Assembly (NCBI GenBank): GCA_035526665.1
Contig: DATLBY010000108.1
Location: 1-23,770, forward strand
Length of the DNA: 23,770 nt
Origin: DATLBY01 sp035526665
Lineage (GTDB): Bacteria > Acidobacteriota > Terriglobia > Bryobacterales > Bryobacteraceae
Direction: 5' to 3'
Part shown: piece by piece, positions 8,552 through 15,752 of the stretch
How positions within the stretch are numbered: position 1 is the stretch's first letter
Layout: each line of letters starts with the position of its first letter
Position numbers and translations under genes: made by a program
Notes under the pieces: generated by a model
Databases searched by the model: none
Seen by the model: only the letters and a program-made list of their open reading frames with translations
What the model was told of the DNA's origin: nothing

Positions 8552-8860
8552 ATGGCTGATACTCGCATGACGCAGTCGCAGTTGATTAAAGAGATGGCGG
8601 AGACCACAGGCGTAGGCAACAAGGTCGCCAAGCAGTTCCTGGAGGCATTCGCCGAAGTCGCCGTTCGTGAAACAAAAAAGAAGGGCGTATTCGTACTGCC
8701 CGGCATTGGACGTCTGGTGCGCGTGGATCGCAAAGCGCGCATCGGCCGCAATCCCGCCACCGGTGAAAGCATCAAAATTCCGGCTAAGAAAGTGGTGAAG
8801 TTTCGCGTCGCCAAAGCTGTGAAAGACTCAATCGTACCTCCCAAAGCCGCCAAGAAGTAG
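8552..8860 (+). CDS. hup: HU-family DNA-binding protein
   Basis: A 102-residue histone-like protein that binds and bends DNA as a dimer. The N-terminal helical part (MTQSQLIKEMAETTGV) is followed by the beta-arm region with GIGRLVRV and GRNPATGESIKIPAKKVVKF, the conserved arm and its RNP tip motif. A few extra residues at the N-terminus and a basic PPKAAKK tail make it slightly longer than the usual 90 residues. AAAGGAG at 8541-8547 lies 4 nt before ATG 8552. Monocistronic between a promoter at 8437 and a terminator at 8884. Confidence 0.95.
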   Translation: MADTRMTQSQLIKEMAETTGVGNKVAKQFLEAFAEVAVRETKKKGVFVLPGIGRLVRVDRKARIGRNPATGESIKIPAKKVVKFRVAKAVKDSIVPPKAAKK

Positions 8861-8883
8861 ACCGGCATCGCTTCCGGCAACTG

Positions 8884-8919
8884 AAAAGCCCCACAAACAT
8901 ATGTGGGGCTTTTTGTTTT
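8884..8919 (+). terminator. Strong intrinsic terminator after hup
   Basis: Perfect 12-bp stem AAAAGCCCCACA (8884-8895) / TGTGGGGCTTTT (8902-8913) with a 6-nt loop, followed by TGTTTTA. Because the stem starts with AAAA and ends with TTTT it could also stop leftward transcription coming from tatA. Confidence 0.9.
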
Positions 8920-9025
8920 ATCTTACTTGACGTAAGCGGAATCTCGCCTTCTTGCCTGCAAGATCTCTGGTTTATGTTTTGGTCCCGCGTGATCTCCGCC
9001 CAACGTGCCGGCGGCTCAAGGAAGC

Positions 9026-9193
9026 TTATGCCTGCTTCTTATCGTCGGCCTTATCTTCTTCCTTCAAGGCAGTCTTGAAGTTCTTGATACCTTCGCCTAA
9101 ACCTTTCGCAAGCTCCGGAATTTTGCGTCCGCCGAATAGCAGCACCGCAACGATCAGGATGATGAGCAGTTCAGGCAAGCCTATGGATTTCAT
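9026..9193 (-). CDS. tatA: Sec-independent protein translocase TatA
   Basis: A 55-residue protein. A hydrophobic N-terminal helix (LPELLIILIVAVLLFGG) is followed by the FG hinge, an amphipathic helix (RKIPELAKGLGEGIKNFKTA) and a charged Lys/Asp/Glu tail. This is the canonical TatA layout. TatA oligomers form the pore that exports folded twin-arginine substrates. The ATG at 9193 has GGAGG (complement of 9200-9204) 6 nt upstream, and a TACAAT -10-like hexamer lies at 9229-9224. It is shorter than most TatA proteins. No tatB or tatC is adjacent. It is divergent from the small gene at 9307. Confidence 0.9.
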   Translation of the reverse strand: MKSIGLPELLIILIVAVLLFGGRKIPELAKGLGEGIKNFKTALKEEDKADDKKQA

Positions 9194-9249
9194 TACCGGC
9201 CTCCGTCTTTGAGTGACTCCCCTATTGTACCCCGAACTTGGGCTGGTGC

Positions 9250-9280
9250 TTGAAAAACACGACAGACCAGGATTTATACT
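9250..9280 (+). promoter_or_regulatory. Candidate promoter of the small basic protein gene
   Basis: TTGAAA (9250-9255) and TATACT (9275-9280) are good hexamers, but the 19-nt spacing is longer than the ideal 17. The start would be near 9287, about 20 nt before ATG 9307. Confidence 0.4.
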
Positions 9281-9306
9281 CGAATTTGGTGGGGGCCGGC
9301 GGCCAA

Positions 9307-9462
9307 ATGGCTAAAAAGAAAGTGTTCGACCAGAAAGCTGAAGTTCGCAAGCTGGCCCGGGAACGGGTCGGGATCGTCGCACCCTCGCGGCCCATCGAGC
9401 CGAAGCCAGCGCGCAAAAAGCTCAAACATAAGAAGGATCCGTTAACCGATCAGACTCTATAA
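9307..9462 (+). CDS. Small basic protein of unknown function (51 aa)
   Basis: ATG 9307 gives a 51-residue Lys/Arg-rich protein: MAKKKVFDQKAEVRKLARER, then a Pro-rich hinge (PSRPIEPKP) and a second basic cluster (ARKKLKHKKDP). No transmembrane helix or cysteine is present. The reading frame continues upstream to 9238, but that part overlaps the presumed promoter and has no start signal, so the shorter form is preferred. The composition suggests nucleic-acid or ribosome association; this is inference only. I recognise no named family. Confidence 0.55.
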   Translation: MAKKKVFDQKAEVRKLARERVGIVAPSRPIEPKPARKKLKHKKDPLTDQTL

Positions 9463-9805
9463 CGACCGATGCGGAGTTGGCGGGAAATCGGCAAGAGTGA
9501 ACGGCCCTCCCCGCTCACTCCTACCTTGCAGCCACATCTGTACGGGAACATCCGTCGCCCCGTCATTTTTTTATGAGCTTGTTTTGTTAGGCGAACATAC
9601 CCGAACAGTTGCACGTTGGACAGGAGATGGCGGGTTCTCGTTTCACGTTTATCTCGGCAAAATCTACTTATTACCGCGCGTTTGTGTGGCATAACGGGAG
9701 ATCGTAGCGAGTGCCAGGAGGCTGATTTACATCGGGAGCAAAAATTTCGCCAGATGAAACCACAGCGGCGTTTTCCTGTGCTACCATCAGAAAAGCCGCA
9801 AGATC
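9463..9805. other. Intergenic stretch without a supported gene
   Basis: This 343-bp interval holds no reading frame that looks protein-coding. It contains one hairpin, GAGTGA (9495-9500) / TCACTC (9515-9520) with an inner CGG/CCG. It begins 32 bp after the small gene and lacks a T tract, so it may be a weak terminator. The last part precedes tRNA-Asp; I cannot pick out a convincing tRNA promoter. Confidence 0.6.
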
Positions 9806-9882
<77 letters not shown>

Positions 9883-9899
9883 ACTCTATCTTAAAGGAA

Positions 9900-9950
9900 T
9901 AGAATTCCCGCAGCCGGAACTCCCGGCCCTGCGGGCACACGTGAATTCTA
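9900..9950 (+). promoter_or_regulatory. Large hairpin between tRNA-Asp and the DUF3467 start codon
   Basis: Outer arms TAGAATTC (9900-9907) / GAATTCTA (9943-9950) enclose CCGCAG (9908-9913) / CTGCGG (9929-9934) and an inner CCGG/CCGG (9914-9917 / 9923-9926), 18 bp in all with two bulges. The only Shine-Dalgarno-like sequence, AAAGGA (9894-9899), lies just 5' of the hairpin. The A of the start codon is the last paired base on the 3' side. Possible roles are bridging the ribosome site to the start codon, a tRNA processing or termination signal, or translational repression. Confidence 0.55.
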
Positions 9951-10249
9951 TGAATGAACCACTCACTCCTCCGAAGATTCAGTTGGTGAACACTCCCGAA
10001 TACCGCGAAAGTTATGCCAATAGCGTTCAGGTCCGGGCCAATCTATGGGATTTCTTCCTGATGTTTGGCACCTTAAACCAGACTGCGGCAGACGCTGTTT
10101 CCATTCAGAATTTTCAAGGAATCTATCTCAGTCCGCAACAAGCCAAGGCTCTGCTCAACGTATTGCAGCAGAATATTTCGCAATATGAGAGCACCTTCGG
10201 CGAGATCCGGCTGGAGCCGCAGTCGCAAAACCCGTTGAACATCCAGTAA
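9950..10249 (+). CDS. DUF3467-family protein
   Basis: A 99-residue protein matching the DUF3467 pattern: a short variable N-terminus, YANSVQVRANLWDFFLMFG at about 22-40, and the signature segment IYLSPQQAKALLNVLQQNI with YESTFGEI near the end. Function is unknown; the family is widespread as a small cytoplasmic protein. The frame stays open upstream across tRNA-Asp, so the start must be downstream of the tRNA. ATG 9950 is chosen, although no Shine-Dalgarno sits at normal distance. The glycosyltransferase begins 5 nt after its stop. Confidence 0.85.
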   Translation: MNEPLTPPKIQLVNTPEYRESYANSVQVRANLWDFFLMFGTLNQTAADAVSIQNFQGIYLSPQQAKALLNVLQQNISQYESTFGEIRLEPQSQNPLNIQ

Positions 10250-10254
10250 GCTGC

Positions 10255-11799
10255 GTGGACAGGACTCCTCAGCCACGCCTCAGCACTTATCTCTTTTTTG
10301 CGCTTGTCTCAGGCCTTGTAGTTTTCCTATCTCACATCACACTTTTGCAGCTGCCGTATTTCTGGGATGAGCTTGGGCAGTTCGTACCCGGCGCCCTCGA
10401 CCTGCTGCGCGAAGGCCGCTGGATACCCCGCTCCACTACTGCGAACTCCCATCCACCCGGTGTCACGGCTTACCTCGCGCTAGTTTGGTGGGCCTTCGGC
10501 TATTCGATTACGGCGACGCGCACCGCCATGCTGCTGCTGGCTTCCGCAGCGGTCCTGGCGGTGTTTTTGCTGGCGATTCAGCTCTGCCGTGAGGTGAAGG
10601 GCGCACCCGCTTACTCCGCCGTTCTGCTGTTTCTCGCATGTCCGCTGTTTTATTCGCAATCGATGCTCGCGCAGTTAGATATGCCGGCGATGCTCTTCAC
10701 GACTGTGGGATTGTTGTGTTTCCTCCAAGGACGGTATGCAGCCAGTGTGATCGCCTGCGCCGCGGCTGTGACGATGAAAGAAACCGCCCTTGTGGCGCCG
10801 CTGGTGTTCAGCGCATTTCTGCTTAGCGAGAGAAAATATCGCGAGGCGGTGCTATTTCTGGCGCCCGCCCTCCTGGTGGGAGCGTGGCTGCTGTATGTGA
10901 CTACAGCTACCGGCCACTGGTTCGGTGCTGCCGAATACACGCGCTACAACCTGACATATCCGCTCCATCCGGCCCGTCTCAGCGCCGCGTTGCTGCGCCG
11001 CGCCTGGTACCTTTTCGCAGCAAACTTTCACTGGATCGGAAGCGGCGCCATCCTGTATGCTTGGCGGCGATCCGCAATTTTTTGGACCCGGCAGTGGGGG
11101 GTTGCAGCGGCGTATTTCGCGACGAATGCGCTGATTGTCACCATCCTGGGGGGAGCCGCGCTGGAGCGATATCTGCTTCCGGCGCTCCCGGTCTTCTATA
11201 TTGCGGTAGCAGCCGCATGGACGGCGTTGCCCCCGCTTTGGCGCAACTGCTCCCAAGTAGTGATGCTTGGGGGACTCGTGGGATCTCTTTTCTGGAACCC
11301 GCCGTATCCCTTTCCCTTTGAAAACAATCTGGCGATGGTGGATTTCGTGAAGCTCCAGCAAGCAGCCGCCGAATATGTGGAACACCGCTATGCGAACCAC
11401 CCGGTCGCCAGTGCATGGCCGATGTCCGACGCGCTTCGCCGGCCTGAGTTCGGCTACGTCAGCCGGCCAATGCAGGTGCTTGGCGTGGAAGACTTCAGCC
11501 CCCGCCACGTCGCCGGCACGAAGGGCTCGGACGTATTCATCCTCTATTCCAGGACGTGGGAGCCGGCGTGGAGTGTATTGCGGCTCGGGTGGGCAAAGGA
11601 TTTTCTGGTCCGCTACTATTCCTACGAACCGCAGGTTACGGCTGCCGAAATATACCAGGATCTGAAGCTGCTGCCGGTTGCTAGATGGGAAAGGCGGGGG
11701 CAGTGGATTGAAGTCTACGCGAAGGACCCGGCGATCCCGCCGATCACTACCGTCGTAGAACTCAACCTGCTCCCCCCTGCCGCGGTTTCGATCCTCTGA
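10255..11799 (+). CDS. GT-C / PMT-type (family 39-like) membrane glycosyltransferase
   Basis: A 514-residue polytopic membrane protein with many hydrophobic helices in the first 340 or so residues and a soluble C-terminal part. The first non-cytoplasmic loop has the WDE acidic pair (Asp38-Glu39). NSHPPG follows, with His66-Pro67-Pro68 ahead of the next helix. This layout is typical of the PMT_2/ArnT group, which transfers sugars from polyprenyl-phosphate donors at the outer face of the membrane. Donor and acceptor are unknown. The GTG start 5 nt after the DUF3467 stop suggests coupling. The 3' end overlaps the convergent kinase gene by 38 bp. Confidence 0.82.
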   Translation: MDRTPQPRLSTYLFFALVSGLVVFLSHITLLQLPYFWDELGQFVPGALDLLREGRWIPRSTTANSHPPGVTAYLALVWWAFGYSITATRTAMLLLASAAVLAVFLLAIQLCREVKGAPAYSAVLLFLACPLFYSQSMLAQLDMPAMLFTTVGLLCFLQGRYAASVIACAAAVTMKETALVAPLVFSAFLLSERKYREAVLFLAPALLVGAWLLYVTTATGHWFGAAEYTRYNLTYPLHPARLSAALLRRAWYLFAANFHWIGSGAILYAWRRSAIFWTRQWGVAAAYFATNALIVTILGGAALERYLLPALPVFYIAVAAAWTALPPLWRNCSQVVMLGGLVGSLFWNPPYPFPFENNLAMVDFVKLQQAAAEYVEHRYANHPVASAWPMSDALRRPEFGYVSRPMQVLGVEDFSPRHVAGTKGSDVFILYSRTWEPAWSVLRLGWAKDFLVRYYSYEPQVTAAEIYQDLKLLPVARWERRGQWIEVYAKDPAIPPITTVVELNLLPPAAVSIL

Positions 11800-12538
11800 T
11801 TCTTTTGCTTTTTGGCGCTGTCGCGCGAGGGGCTTGCAGCTCCCCCTCAAAAAGCGCGGTGATGGAATCCTGCAGCTTCTTGAAAATGTCATCCGGCGGT
11901 TTGCCGGCGTCGATAACTTGAAACTGATATTTGCGAGCCATCACATCCAGGGCGCGGGTCAGGCGCGTCTGGTATTTGACGAAACTTTCATACATGTCTT
12001 CGCCAAACCGCATGTCCATCCCACTTTCCCAATAATCGAAAGCTCCCCGGCCCAGCACGACGCGGGACACCAGATCTTTTACGTCGGCGCGAAGGTAATA
12101 GACCGCATGCGGCACCAGAGCGAAGCCGGCCACTTTTTCGATCCACGTCCGATCCTCGCCGCGAGCGATGGCTCTCGCCATCAGCGAGAAGATGTAGCGG
12201 TCGGTAAGCACGACAAACCCTGCGCGCAAGGCGGGGACAATCTCATTTTCCAGCCGGTCAGCGAAATCGGTCGCGTAGAAGAGGGTCATGGTAATGGGCC
12301 CCAAAGTATTCCCATTCTTTGCCCGCTGAATTCCCTTTCCCGCTAGCGCCGAGCGTGCCAGGCCGGTGTCAAGCACCGCATGTCCCTGGTGCTCCAGCCA
12401 GGTGCGGAGCCGGGAGACCTGCGTGGACCGCCCCACCGCGTCCGGCCCCTCAATGACAATCAACTGCCCCTGAAGATCGGAGCTATCCACACCCGGAAGA
12501 GGCTCGCTATAGAATTGCAGAGGCTTTTTCTGCAGCAC
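11762..12538 (-). CDS. Thymidylate-kinase-like P-loop protein with Lys-to-Arg Walker A
   Basis: A 258-residue protein of the thymidylate kinase fold. The P-loop reads EGPDAVGRSTQ (30-40), so the phosphate-binding lysine of EGxDGxGKSTQ is Arg37 and the second conserved Gly is Ala34. ATDFADR resembles the adenylate/TMP-contact ADR motif, and TDRYIF the DR(Y/F) motif. The AYQG base-recognition segment of true Tmk is absent. The C-terminus is a basic tail (PKSKRIRGSKPRQ). GTG 12538 is supported by AAGGAGGA (complement of 12547-12554) with an 8-nt spacer, placed inside the upstream paralogue, which it overlaps by 32 bp. It may be a regulatory or low-activity partner of that paralogue, perhaps forming a heterodimer (inference). 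Confidence 0.82.
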   Translation of the reverse strand: MLQKKPLQFYSEPLPGVDSSDLQGQLIVIEGPDAVGRSTQVSRLRTWLEHQGHAVLDTGLARSALAGKGIQRAKNGNTLGPITMTLFYATDFADRLENEIVPALRAGFVVLTDRYIFSLMARAIARGEDRTWIEKVAGFALVPHAVYYLRADVKDLVSRVVLGRGAFDYWESGMDMRFGEDMYESFVKYQTRLTRALDVMARKYQFQVIDAGKPPDDIFKKLQDSITALFEGELQAPRATAPKSKRIRGSKPRQGGAG

Positions 12539-13262
12539 CGGCGGTTTCCTCCTTGTGTTGCGGCACGGTATATTCGTTGGTCTTTAGGACGCCCTCACGG
12601 AGGCTCTTGCCTAACTCCCGCAGCACAATCGCGCGCATCTGTTTTTGTTGATCTTCAATGGAGCCAGTTGCGTCGATAACGTGGAACCCCATCTCCTCAA
12701 TCATCGAATCGTACTCCGTCAGGATCTGGCCCTGGAACAGACGGAAACTCTCCTCGAGGTTATGGCTCAAGCCAAGATCCATACCGGCTTCGTAATATTT
12801 GATGGCGTTGCGGCCACCCAGAATACGGCCGAGCGCTACGTCCAGCGAAACGCGGAAATAAAACGCGAGATTCGGACGGACGGCAAAACGATAGAGATTT
12901 CGGACATAGTTCCGGCCCACTCCCCGGACCACGTCGCGCGCACAGGCGGTATAGGCGTAGCGGTCGGCGCAGACGATGGCGCCCGCCTTCAGAAGCGGCA
13001 CAATATACCGCTCCATCCGGTCAGCAAAATCGGTCGCATGAATCAGGCTGAAGGTCAGGGGCGTGAACATTTCCTTCTTCTTGCCACGCTTAGTCGTCTC
13101 CTTCACCAGAGGAGAAGAGTTCCACGCGCTGAAGGCAACAGCCAGTCCGCGCGAACGAAGCCACTGGCTGAGAAGGGACAGTTGTGTGGACTTGCCGGAA
13201 CCATCAATTCCCTCCACCACAATGAGCTTGCCTTTGAATTGGTTGGGAACAAACGGGGACAT
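12507..13262 (-). CDS. Thymidylate-kinase-like P-loop kinase (canonical Walker A)
   Basis: A 251-residue paralogue of the next gene. Walker A is EGIDGSGKSTQ with Lys24. ATDFADRMERYIVPLL and ADRYAYT correspond to the ADR and DRY motifs of TMP kinases. YFRVSLDVALGRI is the usual strand before the lid. The AYQG thymine-pocket segment is replaced by AYTACARDVVRG, so a substrate other than dTMP is possible. It is longer than typical Tmk (about 205-215 residues). ATG 13262 has no evident Shine-Dalgarno. A TATAAT -10 on this strand lies at 13283-13278, so the leader would be very short. It is divergent from the ppx gene across 26 bp. Confidence 0.83.
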   Translation of the reverse strand: MSPFVPNQFKGKLIVVEGIDGSGKSTQLSLLSQWLRSRGLAVAFSAWNSSPLVKETTKRGKKKEMFTPLTFSLIHATDFADRMERYIVPLLKAGAIVCADRYAYTACARDVVRGVGRNYVRNLYRFAVRPNLAFYFRVSLDVALGRILGGRNAIKYYEAGMDLGLSHNLEESFRLFQGQILTEYDSMIEEMGFHVIDATGSIEDQQKQMRAIVLRELGKSLREGVLKTNEYTVPQHKEETAGAAEKASAIL

Positions 13263-13276
13263 GGAAGGCGAACCGA

Positions 13277-13283
13277 TATTATA
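13277..13283. promoter_or_regulatory. Shared bidirectional -10 element between kinase pair and ppx
   Basis: The intergenic AT-rich block TATTATA reads TATTAT on the + strand (13277-13282) and TATAAT on the - strand (13283-13278). Start points 6-7 nt downstream would fall at about 13289 (+), exactly on the ppx ATG, and about 13271 (-), 9 nt before the kinase ATG. Neither gene shows a Shine-Dalgarno. No good -35 hexamer is seen on either side, so this is tentative. Confidence 0.38.
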
Positions 13284-13288
13284 GCGTT

Positions 13289-14818
13289 ATGCCCCGCTAT
13301 GGCGCGATCGACATCGGCAGCAACTCGTTACGGATGCAGGTGGCAGAGGTCCTGCCGGGCAGCGCCCCAACTATCCTGACGGCGGACCGGGAGGTTACGC
13401 GCATTGGCGAAGGCGTCTTTCGGGCCGGCGTCATCCCTGAGAAAACGATTGATTTTGTCTGTTCCGTATTGACTCGCATGGCTGCGACGTACCAGAAACT
13501 GGAGATCGTGGCCATACGAGCCGTCGCTACCAGCGCGGTGCGCGATGCCAGCAATCAAAGTGAGTTTGTCGAACGGGCATCCGAGGCGGCCGGCACTCCG
13601 GTTGAGATTATCTCGGGACCCGAAGAGGCGCGACTGATTCACCTGGGGGTGCAAAGCCGATGGCCCCAACCCAAACAGAGAGTACTCATCGTCGATGTCG
13701 GCGGGGGAAGCGCGGAAATTATTTCCGCTGAGCATGGGGTGATGGTGGAAGGCGTGTCGCGTCCGCTGGGCGCTGTGAGGCTCACCGAGGTATTCCTTAA
13801 AACGGATCCTCCGACCAGTAAGGACATCCATCGTCTGGAGCAATTCATCGATGAGAAGATGGAGCCTGCATTGAAACGTATGGGCGGCCAGCATGTGGAT
13901 CGGGCGATAGCCACTTCTGCCACGGCGGCAGCGATTGTGTGCGCCGTCAACCGTATCCCCAGACCCCGCCGTGAGGAGGCGGACCGGCTGCGCGCCACCC
14001 TCACGCAAGTGAAAGGATTTTATCGGGAACTTTGCCACAAAGATTTGAATGCCCGAAGAAAGATTGCCGGGGTAGGTCCCCGGCGCGCCGAGATCATCAC
14101 GGCTGGTACCGCGGTTTTCCTGCGCGTGCTCGAGCGATTCCGCCTGGCGTCGCTATACTATTCCGCAGCGGGCGTGCGGGATGGGATCATCGCGGACCTG
14201 GCATCCCGCGGACTCGGAGAAGTGAGCCGTCTGAATCGCGGCCAACTCCGTGTGGTGGAGGCGATGTCCCGCAAATACGGGGTGCAGGTGAAGCACGGCC
14301 GGAAAGTCGCCGCTATTGGACATACGCTTTTTGAGAATCTCCATCCTGTTCACAAGCTGGCTCCCGACAGCGGGCGATTGCTCGAAGCAGCCGCATATCT
14401 TCACGATACCGGCCATTTTGTTAGCGATACGGGCCATCACAAACATTCGTCCTACCTGGTGTTGAACTCCGACATGCCCGGATTCACCGATTTGGAGCGC
14501 CGACTCGTCGGGCTTCTCTGCCGGTATCACAGGAAGTCGATGCCTTCGCCGCGTCATGAACAATTTCAATCTCTTTCCGCGGATGACAAGCGGACGCTTC
14601 AGATGCTCGCGCCGCTGCTGCGAATCGCCGACGGGCTGGATAGTGGACGGGAGCAGAAGGTCGAGGAAGTGGAGTGTCAGCTGAATAATGGAGCCGTTAG
14701 CCTGGTGGTGCGCGGCGAAGGCGATCTGGATCTGGAGACCTGGGCCGCGGAGCGCGCCGGCGATGTATTCCGTCAGGTGTACAACCTCCCGCTGACCCTG
14801 GTGCGGGCAAAACGGTAG
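13289..14818 (+). CDS. Ppx/GppA phosphatase with C-terminal HD domain
   Basis: A 509-residue protein of the exopolyphosphatase / guanosine pentaphosphatase family, close in length to E. coli PPX (513). The ASKHA part (1 to about 300) has AIDIGSNSLR (6-15) for phosphate binding, the catalytic-glutamate segment ISGPEEARLI (108-117), DVGGGSAE (136-143) and ATSATA. The C-terminal part (about 310-505) is an HD-like helical domain with LHDTGH (His372-Asp373), HHKHSSYL and LCRYHR, so its metal ligands appear retained. It hydrolyses polyphosphate or pppGpp; the sequence does not decide which. The CHAD gene follows within 20 bp, consistent with a polyphosphate role. Confidence 0.9.
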   Translation: MPRYGAIDIGSNSLRMQVAEVLPGSAPTILTADREVTRIGEGVFRAGVIPEKTIDFVCSVLTRMAATYQKLEIVAIRAVATSAVRDASNQSEFVERASEAAGTPVEIISGPEEARLIHLGVQSRWPQPKQRVLIVDVGGGSAEIISAEHGVMVEGVSRPLGAVRLTEVFLKTDPPTSKDIHRLEQFIDEKMEPALKRMGGQHVDRAIATSATAAAIVCAVNRIPRPRREEADRLRATLTQVKGFYRELCHKDLNARRKIAGVGPRRAEIITAGTAVFLRVLERFRLASLYYSAAGVRDGIIADLASRGLGEVSRLNRGQLRVVEAMSRKYGVQVKHGRKVAAIGHTLFENLHPVHKLAPDSGRLLEAAAYLHDTGHFVSDTGHHKHSSYLVLNSDMPGFTDLERRLVGLLCRYHRKSMPSPRHEQFQSLSADDKRTLQMLAPLLRIADGLDSGREQKVEEVECQLNNGAVSLVVRGEGDLDLETWAAERAGDVFRQVYNLPLTLVRAKR

Positions 14819-14837
14819 CGAGATGAAGGAACCAACC

Positions 14838-15230
14838 ATGCGAGAGTTTGGGCTCCAGCGTGTGTCCGAACTCTTGGATCAACTCGTCTTCGAACTCCAT
14901 CGCGCGGCCGGCCGCCAGGACGCTTCGTCGGTGCATCATGCCCGCGTCGCCATCCGCAGGTTTGACCAGGCGTTGCGTGTGTTCCAACAGTATCTGCCGC
15001 ATGGCGCAGCAAAAAAGATCCGGAAAAGTTTAAAAGAAGTGATGGATGCAGCCGGTGAGGTGCGCAATCGCGACATTACGCTCCGGCTGATTGCGGACGC
15101 TCCCGGCGCCAAGGAATTGGAAGCGCAGCGAAAAGAGGCTAAACATAGGCTGTCCCAACAGCTCCACGGACTGGGCCGACCGGGCCTGTCCGGGAAATGG
15201 AGAACAAGCCTGAAGCTTGCCCACTTATGA
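14838..15230 (+). CDS. CHAD domain protein, N-terminal half
   Basis: This 130-residue frame holds the first helical repeat of a CHAD (conserved histidine alpha-helical) domain. It contains VHHARVAIRRFDQALRVF near 33-50 with the conserved His and basic residues, and EVRNRDITLRLI. CHAD domains bind polyphosphate and are often found beside ppk or ppx genes. GAAGGA at 14825-14830 is 7 nt before ATG 14838, so this start is preferred to the in-frame ATG 14823. The frame stops with TGA 15228-15230 in the middle of the domain, and the second half continues in another frame. Confidence 0.75.
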   Translation: MREFGLQRVSELLDQLVFELHRAAGRQDASSVHHARVAIRRFDQALRVFQQYLPHGAAKKIRKSLKEVMDAAGEVRNRDITLRLIADAPGAKELEAQRKEAKHRLSQQLHGLGRPGLSGKWRTSLKLAHL

Positions 15231-15706
15231 AGCAGCTCTGGAACGGCGGCCGATCTCTCACCGAAAATCTCCGCAAGCGACTGCCGGAACTTACCGAGGA
15301 TTTTCTGAAACACGGACATCTGGCCATGAGGCACAAGAAGTCCGGGCGGCATCTGCACGGCTTCCGGCTCGCCGTGAAGCGCTATCGCTACACGCTGGAG
15401 CTTTTTTTGCCGGTGTTCGGACCAGGTTTGCAGGCAAAACTCGAGATCCTCAGGCAATTACAGCGGCTGATGGGAGAGATCAACGATTGCGTCACGGCCC
15501 GCAAGCTGCTGAAGCAGATCCCAGGCGCGAAAGCCAGCCGGGAGGCTCTGGAGAAGAGAATGATCCGAAAAGCGGCGGTGTTACGGCGCTATTGGAAAGA
15601 ACAGTTCGAACCAGCCGAGACCACAGCGGCGTGGTGTGCGTATTTCGAGCGATATGGAAGGGTTCCGGGCAAAACGGGCGGCCGTAAACAGCAAAATTTG
15701 CTCTAA
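15227..15706 (+). CDS. CHAD domain protein, C-terminal half (different frame)
   Basis: A 159-residue frame with the second CHAD repeat. LHGFRLAVKRYRYTLELF (about 45-62) mirrors the first-half motif, and LQRLMGEINDCVTARKLL follows. ATG 15227 overlaps the TGA of the first half (ATGA), and joining both frames gives about 289 residues, normal for one CHAD protein. Either one gene lost one base near 15205-15230, by mutation or sequencing error, or the two halves are made separately by termination-reinitiation. ATG 15197 is an alternative upstream start, but without a clear ribosome site. Confidence 0.72.
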   Translation: MKQLWNGGRSLTENLRKRLPELTEDFLKHGHLAMRHKKSGRHLHGFRLAVKRYRYTLELFLPVFGPGLQAKLEILRQLQRLMGEINDCVTARKLLKQIPGAKASREALEKRMIRKAAVLRRYWKEQFEPAETTAAWCAYFERYGRVPGKTGGRKQQNLL

Positions 15707-15730
15707 ATGTCGCGTGTCAATCGGGTCGAA

Positions 15731-15739
15731 TGTTATACT
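15731..15739 (+). promoter_or_regulatory. Extended -10 promoter of tRNA-Gln
   Basis: TGTTATACT is a TGn-TATACT extended -10. The predicted start near 15746 is about 7 nt before the mature tRNA. No strong -35 is visible, which is tolerated with an extended -10. Confidence 0.5.
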
Positions 15740-15752
15740 ATGAATCGGTTAC

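Noticed and set aside
10852..11892. 346-residue minus-strand frame
   Set aside because: Antisense to the glycosyltransferase; Arg/Pro/Gly-rich without domain signatures.
15205..15232. Programmed -1 ribosomal frameshift in the CHAD gene
   Set aside because: No slippery X-XXY-YYZ heptamer is present at the junction; reinitiation at ATGA or a base loss explains it better.
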